A stretch of DNA of 64,000 bases, from NCBI GenBank assembly GCA_965178655.1, contig OZ238266.1, positions 1,116,001-1,180,000 on the forward strand, given 5' to 3'. A program made the translations under genes and the position numbers. Positions 56,650 to 63,560 of this stretch are shown in pieces. A model generated the notes under the pieces. The model was not told the DNA's origin and searched no databases. It saw only the letters and a program-made list of their open reading frames with translations. Position 1 is the stretch's first letter; each line of letters starts with the position of its first letter. This DNA comes from GCA-2733415 sp965178655. Its GTDB lineage: Bacteria > Bacteroidota > Bacteroidia > Flavobacteriales > Flavobacteriaceae.

Positions 56650-57783
56650 ATGAAAAAAACTATACCAATTCTAATATGTTTTCTATTTGTATGGGTAACA
56701 AACGCCCAAGAAAAAGAGGACACTAAAAGTGCTAATGATATTGAAATTATCACAAAAGAAAAAGAACCAATCAAGGAAACCAAAGAAGAACGTAGGCAAC
56801 GTTACATTAATGAGGGAAACCCTTTTAAAGAATTTGGCTATACCCCTAGAATAATTACATTAAGTAATGGTAAATACAAAGAGTTCTTTACTGACACCAT
56901 TCTTACAATCGGTAATTTTGTTTATAATCGTAATACTAGGCAAGTTACTGGGGTTAAAATCATTGATGAAAGCAAACTATCTGAAGCTACTTTAAAACCT
57001 GATATTGTTAGCCGATGGATGTCTCCAGACCCTTTAAGTGATGAGTTTCCAAGTTGGTCGCCATATACTTTTACTAATGATAACCCTATATATTTTACTG
57101 ACCCAACAGGTCTTGCCCCACAAGGATTACTTGATGATTATGGGCTTGATCAAAATGGTAAAATTACTCTTATTAAGAAAACAGATGATGCAACAGACAC
57201 GCTTTATTCAGTAACAAGAGGGGAAGATGGGGAATTAGTTAAAGATTCAAATGGCGAGGTGGCAAAGAATGATACAAATGGCGATGGTAATGTAGGTAAT
57301 GGGGATTCAGTAACAGTTAACAAAGGAATATTGAATAATATTGAAAACACTACCTATGTTGACAGTGATAATATAACCCGAAATATTCAAATAATGGATG
57401 TCACTGGTTCTAAAAATGTAAAGTCTTTGTTTGAATTTGTGACAGGTAATAGTACAAATGAGGTTTCTTATTCTAGCTGGTTTACCAATAGCAAGGAATT
57501 TATCAGTACGAGTTTTCAGCATAGTACAGAAAACAGTATAAATATTTTATTTCCAAGATATAGATATTTATTACATCACGTACATTCACATCCTGACGGT
57601 TCATTAGACCCATCAATGGCAAATGGAGATACAGGTGCTGCTGCAATTATTGAAAGAGTAATTGGATATGCTCCTCGTTTTCAAATTTACTCTCCATTTT
57701 TGAAGCAATACAAGGATTATAATAAAAATAGCACTTGGGAATTAGATGAAATTATAATTACTGCTCCTAAAAAGAAAAACTAA
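56650..57783 (+). CDS. Mini RHS-core protein with JAB/JAMM-like C-terminal domain
   Basis: 377 residues. Own signal peptide (1-19), RHS-associated core at about 118-157 (R-W-M-S-P-D-P-L, N-D-N-P-I-Y-F-T-D-P-T-G-L), no YD repeats, then a variable C-terminal domain with a JAMM-like set: Glu271, His312-Ser-His314-Pro, Ser322, Asp327 (Ser-x4-Asp, not the classic Ser-x2-Asp). Similar domains are known as JAB-like toxins of polymorphic systems. Ends in L-D-E-I-I-I-T-A, a tail common on flavobacterial RHS effectors. Full RHS proteins are over 1000 residues, so this is either a stripped effector or an orphan toxin tip. Toxicity is inference. Confidence 0.75.
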   Translation: MKKTIPILICFLFVWVTNAQEKEDTKSANDIEIITKEKEPIKETKEERRQRYINEGNPFKEFGYTPRIITLSNGKYKEFFTDTILTIGNFVYNRNTRQVTGVKIIDESKLSEATLKPDIVSRWMSPDPLSDEFPSWSPYTFTNDNPIYFTDPTGLAPQGLLDDYGLDQNGKITLIKKTDDATDTLYSVTRGEDGELVKDSNGEVAKNDTNGDGNVGNGDSVTVNKGILNNIENTTYVDSDNITRNIQIMDVTGSKNVKSLFEFVTGNSTNEVSYSSWFTNSKEFISTSFQHSTENSINILFPRYRYLLHHVHSHPDGSLDPSMANGDTGAAAIIERVIGYAPRFQIYSPFLKQYKDYNKNSTWELDEIIITAPKKKN

Positions 57784-57787
57784 AGCT

Positions 57788-58330
57788 ATGAAAAGATTCC
57801 ATTTTTATAAGATTTATATATGCTTGTTCTTTTTATTGTTTAATCTGTCTGCTTGTGCCCAAAAAGGGAATACCCCACAAGAAAAACCAAAAACAGAAGA
57901 AACAAAAGAACACAGTAGTTATTCCGAGTTTGTTTTTTTTAAAGATGAAAGAATAGTTAAAGAGCTTCAAAAATTTATTTCTTTTGAAAACTCTTGTAAG
58001 GAGAAAAAAAGAAATGTTGACTGGTATATTGATATTAAATCCCCACAAGAAATGATGATTACACAGGGGAGAGTTGCAAACTTGATGATTTTAAATGAGG
58101 ATGTTAAAAAAAAGAAAATGTTAGTAACAACTATACGCAACCAAATTGTTTTTCTTTTAGTAAGAGAACAGCATATACAAGGGTTGTTTTTAAAATCAAA
58201 ATACGCTTTTGATTTGAGTAAATTTATTGACAAATATACTTTAGGGTTTGAGCATTTTTCATTTTGGATAATCAAAAAACAAGATAACAATTTCAATGTT
58301 GTAAAATCTAAAATCATTATTTGCGATTAG
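57788..58330 (+). CDS. Lipoprotein, candidate immunity factor 1
   Basis: 180 residues with lipobox L-S-A-C (Cys23), then a charged linker and an alpha/beta domain without known motif. Four bases after the RHS/JAB gene, where immunity genes sit in polymorphic toxin loci. Being a lipoprotein it would act in the periplasm or outer surface, the same side as its signal-peptide-bearing neighbour. Confidence 0.6.
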   Translation: MKRFHFYKIYICLFFLLFNLSACAQKGNTPQEKPKTEETKEHSSYSEFVFFKDERIVKELQKFISFENSCKEKKRNVDWYIDIKSPQEMMITQGRVANLMILNEDVKKKKMLVTTIRNQIVFLLVREQHIQGLFLKSKYAFDLSKFIDKYTLGFEHFSFWIIKKQDNNFNVVKSKIIICD

Positions 58331-58375
58331 TTGTTTAGTAAGTAGATATAATGATTAAAACCAAAAGAAAAATTT

Positions 58376-58888
58376 ATGTCTAAAAAAACATTATCAATAT
58401 TAACACTTTTTTTCTCTATGGTTTGTTATGGACAACATACTGATGAAAAAATTGAATTAGAAAAATTTAAATTGATTGAGGGAAAATTATGCAAAATTAT
58501 AACTAACTCAATAAAGCATGAAAAAAAATGCGATTACTATAGCAATGATTTGATTTTTACAATATCTGCAAATCAAATAGAATCGGGAATTTCTTTATTA
58601 ATAGAAACAATAGAAGATAAAAATATTGCTTTAGGGCTAAAACCTACGGGCTACTTTAAAAAAGACAAACATTTATTTTTAGTAGATGGGAATGGTTGGA
58701 GTCAATTTTTCATTTCTTCTAATCAAAAAAAAGAATTTGAGTATGTGAAGTATGACCCCACTTTTCAAGACCCTAATAATAAAAAAATTGTTGTACATTA
58801 TTTTACGGATGACTCATTTTCACAATGGCAATATATTTATGAAAAAGGCGAGTTTAAGCTAAAAAACACATCTACTTTTTGTAAATAA
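58376..58888 (+). CDS. Exported protein, candidate immunity factor 2
   Basis: 170 residues with an N-terminal signal peptide ending near V-C-Y-G-Q. Remainder is beta-rich (G-K-L-C-K-I-I-T, L-F-L-V-D-G-N-G-W-S-Q-F-F) with four Cys after the signal. Not recognised. 45 bases after the previous gene, in the same run. Confidence 0.55.
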   Translation: MSKKTLSILTLFFSMVCYGQHTDEKIELEKFKLIEGKLCKIITNSIKHEKKCDYYSNDLIFTISANQIESGISLLIETIEDKNIALGLKPTGYFKKDKHLFLVDGNGWSQFFISSNQKKEFEYVKYDPTFQDPNNKKIVVHYFTDDSFSQWQYIYEKGEFKLKNTSTFCK

Positions 58889-58949
58889 GAACCTAAAATT
58901 ATTCTATCTACAAAGATTATAAAAATATTAAATTCTACAGTAAAAATTT

Positions 58950-59501
58950 ATGCATAGAGAACAATATTACTACACAGGCGATTATGTAATTTATAAAGGA
59001 GCATACACCAATTTAGAAGATTACTACCGAAATAAAGATTATGCTCAAATAGTAGAGTTTTCAGAAAACAAACAATGGGTTGGCTTAAGACTTCTAACGT
59101 CTGAAAAGACCATATCTACACATTTTTCAAATATAAGACCCATTAGTACAGAAAAGGAACATCTTGCCAATATTGGATTTTCGGAAGTTTTAAGAGAGGA
59201 TAGGGTCGTAAAATATACATTAAACAGCATCGTAATAACCAGTATTGGATTTATTATACTGCTTGAAAATGGACGTACTATGTTTCCAACGGGATTTTGT
59301 ATCTATGATTTTGAAAACTATCCAACGGACAAGATAAGTGAATATTTGAACAAGGAAAATGAATTAGATATGAAGAAATTCCAAGACGAGCATAATTCAA
59401 TTTGGAATATCAATATGTTATTTGATGAATTAGAGAAGATGGAGATAGTAATAAATAAAGACGAAGTAATAAAATCTATATGGCTACATCCACATAGTTA
59501 A
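58950..59501 (+). CDS. Uncharacterised cytoplasmic protein
   Basis: 183 residues with no signal peptide. N-terminal basic/tyrosine-rich part (R-E-Q-Y-Y-Y-T-G-D-Y-V-I-Y-K-G) and an F-I-I-L-L-E-N-G-R segment. Last gene of the plus-strand run and convergent with the PrimPol-like gene. Function unknown; differs from its exported neighbours. Confidence 0.55.
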   Translation: MHREQYYYTGDYVIYKGAYTNLEDYYRNKDYAQIVEFSENKQWVGLRLLTSEKTISTHFSNIRPISTEKEHLANIGFSEVLREDRVVKYTLNSIVITSIGFIILLENGRTMFPTGFCIYDFENYPTDKISEYLNKENELDMKKFQDEHNSIWNINMLFDELEKMEIVINKDEVIKSIWLHPHS

Positions 59502-59599
59502 ATTTAACAAAATTTTAACATTTAAGAGCTGTTTAACGAATCTTCTCTGCAATTTAATGTTCTGTAATGTTTCTTTGATAAAAGTGTCTTAAAAACGAT

Positions 59600-60808
59600 T
59601 TATGAGCCTTTCTTGCTTATTTCAAGTTCAGTTAATATTTCTTTATAATACTTTACAACTGTTTTTTTATTCATTTCCGTTATTTGGACTACTTTCTTTT
59701 GAGTGATTTTACCAAACTCGTTATAGTCCCAGTTTTGTAATACCGTTCTAATTTTTTCTTTGGACTTCTTTACTATACTTTCAGTACACGTTTTTAAAGC
59801 GAGCATACTTTTTTGCTTACCAGTAAATCTAAAATTAGGATTATATAAAATTCTTCTTTTAGCGTTTGGGATTGGTTTAATCTCGTCCCTTTGCTTGAAC
59901 TTTTTATTGATGATTATTTTTACTTCTTGATTTTCAAGAGGTGGTTGCATTTTATTTTCATTAATGGAATGTATATAAGCTGCAATTCTTTTTTTAGGAA
60001 AATCTTTATTTAGGCTAACTAATTGATGTGCAATAGTACTCAATACCCTTTCTCTTTTACCTTCTTTAATAGGTTTAAATGGAATTACGACTTTGCTGTA
60101 AGGTAATTTGTTTTCAGCACCTAAATCAAAAACTCCATCTTCATTGTACTTTATTTCTATATTGGATTGCTCAATAACTTCATCAAGGTTATCAGTCCTC
60201 ATTTTATACCCATTATGATTGTAACCTAAATAAAATATATTCTTATTATCAGAGTGGGTACTTTTTTCTTTTCCTACTATTTCTGTTAAATCTATTACTC
60301 CAGTATCATTACTAAAGTAAGCATTAGGGTCATAGGATAATACTGTAACTCTATCTATTGAAATAGCTGCTGCATCATACTTTAAATCTAGCGTATTACC
60401 TATATGTCTATAAGATTCTTTCAAATTATCAGTAGTAAGCCCTTTAACTTTTACAATAACAGAATATCCATTGTTAGAAAGGCTTTTCCAGTATGCAGAA
60501 ACATAATTAAAATCTAAATCTCCTAAACTACTTTCATTATCTACATCAAAGTACATATATCCAGTAGAATTTTCAACAGTAGAACCATTAACATAGCCGT
60601 CTTTGTGATTAAAATTGATGATGGCACAAGGCAATTTATACTTTTTAATATTCTTGTATTCAACAGTATCTTTACCAGCTTTTCTAGCCTCTAAAATGTT
60701 GTTCATTTCTTCCCTTTCATGGGATTGGATGTACTCCACAAGGGTCTTTAAATCAGAGAAACTATCAATGATTTTTCTATTAGTTATACTTTTTATTTTA
60801 TTGAACAT
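59600..60808 (-). CDS. VirE-N/BT4734-like primase-polymerase-family protein
   Basis: 402 residues. The N-terminal half matches the BT4734-like (VirE_N) domain of the archaeo-eukaryotic primase superfamily: metal-binding D88-V-D90 in Y-M-Y-F-D-V-D-N, G-Y-S-V-I-V-K-V-K-G, and Y-D-A-A-A-I-S-I-D-R. The C-terminus holds an HTH-like stretch (K-V-V-Q-I-T-E-M-N-K-K-T-V-V-K-Y-Y) but no helicase. Likely replication or regulation of the element. Related proteins are frequent on Bacteroidota mobile islands. Confidence 0.78.
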   Translation of the reverse strand: MFNKIKSITNRKIIDSFSDLKTLVEYIQSHEREEMNNILEARKAGKDTVEYKNIKKYKLPCAIINFNHKDGYVNGSTVENSTGYMYFDVDNESSLGDLDFNYVSAYWKSLSNNGYSVIVKVKGLTTDNLKESYRHIGNTLDLKYDAAAISIDRVTVLSYDPNAYFSNDTGVIDLTEIVGKEKSTHSDNKNIFYLGYNHNGYKMRTDNLDEVIEQSNIEIKYNEDGVFDLGAENKLPYSKVVIPFKPIKEGKRERVLSTIAHQLVSLNKDFPKKRIAAYIHSINENKMQPPLENQEVKIIINKKFKQRDEIKPIPNAKRRILYNPNFRFTGKQKSMLALKTCTESIVKKSKEKIRTVLQNWDYNEFGKITQKKVVQITEMNKKTVVKYYKEILTELEISKKGS

Positions 60809-60979
60809 TGCTTAAATTCAGGCATAGAAAGTCCAAGACAGTTATATAGAACCATCTAATCTTTGTGTTAAAATGTTAATTTGAAATGCTACTAATTGAC
60901 TAAAGAGTAGCTTATAAATGAAATATGAGTGATTTTCATAGTAAGAACCACGAAAATAAAACAGTAGTCTCTAACAGGA

Positions 60980-61285
60980 TTAACTACTACTGCTACTACC
61001 GCCTAACAACAAATCTAAACTACCATCAATATCATCTTTGTAAAACTTTTTTGATTGAGTCATCCATTGTAGCAACTCTAATTTTTTGAAATACAATTTT
61101 TTGCTACCATCCGAATGCGAATAACAAGGTATTTTCCCAAGATGCGAGAGTTTATAGATATAACTCTTCGTTAATGATGTCAACTCTACGGCTTCATCAA
61201 TAGTAATAACTTCTTTTTGCTGAAAATTTAGTTTCCCTATTAGTTTCTTCAACAATTTTTCTATGGCGTTTATTCTTTCCTCCAT
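60980..61285 (-). CDS. Excisionase-like helix-turn-helix protein
   Basis: 101 residues. Coiled N-terminus followed by an HTH_17/MerR-like fold (I-D-E-A-V-E-L-T-S-L-T-K-S-Y-I-Y-K-L, then L-G-K-I-P-C-Y). Ends in G-G-S-S-S-S-S. Likely directs excision or regulates the neighbouring genes; 171 bases separate it from the PrimPol-like gene. Typical accessory gene of tyrosine-recombinase islands. Confidence 0.8.
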   Translation of the reverse strand: MEERINAIEKLLKKLIGKLNFQQKEVITIDEAVELTSLTKSYIYKLSHLGKIPCYSHSDGSKKLYFKKLELLQWMTQSKKFYKDDIDGSLDLLLGGSSSSS

Positions 61286-61488
61286 GTCTTTTTTTTAAAT
61301 TAATTAACTGATAATATGATTTATGAATCATTTGTTTTGCGAAAATAGAAAGAATAGTTAGGGCTAGTAAATAAGTGGACTTGGAGAGAAAAAGTCAAGA
61401 AATATTATGCTGGAGTTACCTTATAGCGAACAGTAAAAATAAAAATTTGTTAATCTTTTCTTAATGGACTAAAACTGGACTAGCTTTA

Positions 61489-62505
61489 TTAGAGAAAATA
61501 ATATTTAGTCTTGATATCGGAAGTTTTGACTTTGGATTTTCGCTTGTTAGGGGCATCTAAAGAAGTTCCATAGTTGTAATTGTATAATTCCCGTAATAGC
61601 TTAACTCCAGAAGATTTTGTTTTATGTCGTTCAGAAAAAACATCATTTTCCTCACAGAAACGATAAAATGTTATGAAGTCTATAGGCTCTTTATTCCAAC
61701 TCGTAAAATCATTTGAGATAAAGTCTTTAGTTGCAAGTCTTTGTTCATAGTCTGAAAAGATATTTATTTTGGAGGGGTCGCATAGTTTTATAATGGTATC
61801 TCTCCTATGGTTGGGCTTCACATCTATACCGTATAATTTATTTCCCAGTAAATTAACATATTGAGAAAGATTTTTGTTAATCTCCGTTAAACACGTTCTA
61901 TAAGAGTTATTAGCAAATTTTGCACATTTTCTTATATGGTTTGGGATTTTAGGTTTTAAAAGTTCCTCGTTTTTATCAATCGCCTTGTTTAGTTCATCGA
62001 GGATAATTTTAAGTTCTGATAATCTGTATTCTTTTTCTAAAGAGAAGTTTTTAACAAAGGAGATTATTTTAAAGTATTCGGGATAATTTTCAATAAAAAT
62101 ATCTACAAATATTTCATGCAAACTGAAAGTAAAGTTACTTTCAATCAAGTAATCTAGCATAGTCTCTTTTTCTTCATCTTCTAAATTCGAGTTAGTAATA
62201 AAAGTTTGGCTTTTTTCTAAATTGGTTTCTCCACCTCCAAAAAGTTGAATATCTCCAACAAGATTATTTGTAATGTAGTCAGAATCGCATCCATCGTTTA
62301 AAATACCCATAGCCATATATCTAATTACATCTGCTAATTCCATTACACTAAAGTTTTCCAAGCCTTTAATAGCAATCTCATCGGATTTTAAGATTTGTTT
62401 CTTTATAAATGGTTTGTCTCCGCATTTTATGTAGTCGCAAACAATAGAAACAATCCCGTCAAGCCCTCCTGCAATGTGTTTTTTGTTGATTTTGTTATAG
62501 TTCAA
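61489..62505 (-). CDS. Uncharacterised element protein
   Basis: 338 residues, no signal or TM. Mostly helical with acidic stretches (N-L-E-D-E-E-K-E-T-M-L-D-Y-L) and a basic C-terminus (N-K-R-K-S-K-V-K-T-S). No domain recognised. First gene of the minus-strand module; the region upstream of it carries two matching hairpins. A DNA-binding or replication role is only a guess. Confidence 0.6.
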   Translation of the reverse strand: MNYNKINKKHIAGGLDGIVSIVCDYIKCGDKPFIKKQILKSDEIAIKGLENFSVMELADVIRYMAMGILNDGCDSDYITNNLVGDIQLFGGGETNLEKSQTFITNSNLEDEEKETMLDYLIESNFTFSLHEIFVDIFIENYPEYFKIISFVKNFSLEKEYRLSELKIILDELNKAIDKNEELLKPKIPNHIRKCAKFANNSYRTCLTEINKNLSQYVNLLGNKLYGIDVKPNHRRDTIIKLCDPSKINIFSDYEQRLATKDFISNDFTSWNKEPIDFITFYRFCEENDVFSERHKTKSSGVKLLRELYNYNYGTSLDAPNKRKSKVKTSDIKTKYYFL

Positions 62506-62754
62506 ATGAAAAATATATTATAAGTTATAATTTGTTAGCATAAATAGTACACAAATTTATTGAATCATCATATAAAAATTAAGAAAAATTACATTGTCAT
62601 AAATTTTATGATAATTTTAAAATTAATCCCTCTGTAACCACCAATTCAAAATAAAAAAGAGGGGAAGGGAGAGCATCTACCCTAGAACCCCTAAAACTGC
62701 CAAATTTTGATTACTAAAAAACGATTAAATACCGTGTTAAAAATTACCCTACAC

Positions 62755-62786
62755 GTGCGTATAGGTTTTTTGATGGGTAAGCCTAT
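62755..62786 (+). repeat. GATGGGTA-loop hairpin copy 1
   Basis: Stem ATAGGTT (62761-62767) with AGCCTAT (62780-62786), loop ending GATGGGTA (62772-62779). Flanked on the left by G-T-G-C-G-T. Confidence 0.65.
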
Positions 62787-62975
62787 TTTTGAGTAAGTGC
62801 AATTTTTAGCCAAAAAAGGGTCGATAGTGTACGTTTTGCTCCAAATGGCATTTTAACGTTCAAAAAAGGTGTTATTCACTTGATAAGTTAGATTCAGTTA
62901 TAGTAAATCGAAAATCACTTAATCCCTTGTGAACAAAGAGGTTTAGAAAGATTATTTGAAAATTTTAATGTGCCT

Positions 62976-63008
62976 CGTGTATATGTTTTTTTGATGGGTA
63001 GAGCATAT
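62976..63008 (+). repeat. GATGGGTA-loop hairpin copy 2
   Basis: Stem ATATGT (62981-62986) with GCATAT (63003-63008), loop with T-tract and GATGGGTA (62993-63000). Differs from copy 1 by a compensated base pair. Confidence 0.65.
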
Positions 63009-63202
63009 AAAATTATTAAGGCGGTTTTGTCTGTATCGACTATACATAAATGAGGTCAAAAAAGGTTGTTTTTTTATAGTACCCCTATATCATTTTTAAA
63101 GTATTTTTCAAATATCTCTACTGGAATGAAACAAAACGTATTTTTTGTTTGTTCAAAACAGTATAAACATTTTTCTTTTGGTTTACTACTTTTTACCTTT
63201 TG

Positions 63203-63222
63203 CCTTGACCTACACCTTGACC
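63203..63222 (+). repeat. Right arm-type doublet (CCTTGACC twice)
   Basis: CCTTGACC at 63203-63210 and 63215-63222, 12-bp period, same orientation as the left doublet. Core-proximal end is 75 bp from attR. Confidence 0.75.
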
Positions 63223-63230
63223 CATGTAAA

Positions 63231-63263
63231 AAACAAAAGACCTTACATTTCTGTAAAGTCTTT
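63231..63263 (-). terminator. Element-borne terminator for the chimeric tRNA-Asn
   Basis: Read on the minus strand: 12-bp stem with one G-U pair (63236-63247 and 63252-63263), GAAA loop, then a run of T with one G. Lies 12 bases past the tRNA 3' end. Confidence 0.85.
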
Positions 63264-63274
63264 ATTTTCAATCG

Positions 63275-63348
63275 CTCCTCCTCTTGGGCTCGAACCAAGG
63301 ACCCTCTGATTAACAGTCAGATGCTCTAACCAGCTGAGCTAAAGAGGA
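63275..63348 (-). tRNA. tRNA-Asn (GTT), chimeric across attR
   Basis: 74 nt, full cloverleaf: acceptor TCCTCTT/AGGAGGA (one G-U), D-arm G-C-T-C, anticodon loop CTGTTAA, T-arm C-T-T-G-G/C-C-A-A-G. Its T-arm differs from both the left remnant and the other tRNA-Asn; this 3' half probably came with the element while the 5' half is chromosomal. The 3' CCA is not fully encoded. Confidence 0.95.
63298..63321. other. attR core
   Basis: Same 24 bp as attL, inside the chimeric tRNA-Asn, spanning the anticodon arm. Confidence 0.75.
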
Positions 63349-63413
63349 CTGTTCATATAGAACTATCTATGTTGTAGCAATTATCGGCTGCTACGTTGCC
63401 TTCGCTCATTTTG

Positions 63414-63487
63414 CTCCTCCTCTAGGACTCGAACCTAGGACCCTCTGATTAACAGTCAGATGCTCTAACCAGCTGAGCTAAGGAGGA
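63414..63487 (-). tRNA. tRNA-Asn (GTT), chromosomal copy
   Basis: 74 nt with perfect acceptor stem TCCTCCT/AGGAGGA and T-arm C-T-A-G-G/C-C-T-A-G, as in the left remnant. 65 bases upstream, in transcription order, of the chimeric copy; the two form a tandem pair. Shares a 39-base identical stretch with the left remnant, so it is an alternative but less likely attR. Confidence 0.97.
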
Positions 63488-63560
63488 GTGTTGCTTATGC
63501 AAGCGGGTGCAAATATATACTTAATTTACATGTGATGCAACACAAAAAATAATTTTTTTT

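Larger units (their letters stand above)
62506..63274. other. 769-bp non-coding right end of the element
   Basis: No supported gene. Holds two similar hairpins (62755-62786, 62976-63008), the arm-type doublet (63203-63222) and a terminator (63231-63263). Confidence 0.7.
50405..63321. mobile_element. tRNA-Asn-targeted integrative element of about 12.9 kb
   Basis: Bounded by a 24-bp direct repeat of the tRNA-Asn anticodon arm. Contains a tyrosine recombinase next to the left end, plus-strand cargo (52.5-59.5 kb) and a minus-strand module with PrimPol-like, HTH and unknown genes. Neither relaxase, coupling protein nor conjugation ATPase is recognised; it may rely on helper functions or be a satellite-like island. 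Base composition looks more AT-rich between its genes than in the flanks. Confidence 0.88.

Noticed and set aside
57967..58317. Minus-strand reading frame of 116 codons within the candidate immunity gene
   Set aside because: Antisense shadow of an AT-rich gene; low-complexity Phe/Leu/Ile composition and no own start context.
63074..63298. Minus-strand reading frame of 74 codons at the right end of the element
   Set aside because: It starts inside the chimeric tRNA-Asn and runs through the terminator and arm-type doublet; composition is not protein-like.
50405..63321. CRISPR array or known defence genes in the element
   Set aside because: No regularly spaced repeats with spacers and no Cas, restriction or retron reverse-transcriptase sequences were seen in any of the translated genes.
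63066..63329. Plus-strand reading frame of 87 codons
   Set aside because: Overlaps the tRNA-Asn antisense and the integrase arm sites; no recognisable protein features.
63414..63487. Second tRNA-Asn as the true attR
   Set aside because: It shares a longer identity (39 bases) with the left remnant, but this is explained by tandem chromosomal copies sharing a T-arm. Acceptor-strand pairing favours the 63275-63348 copy. Not fully excluded.
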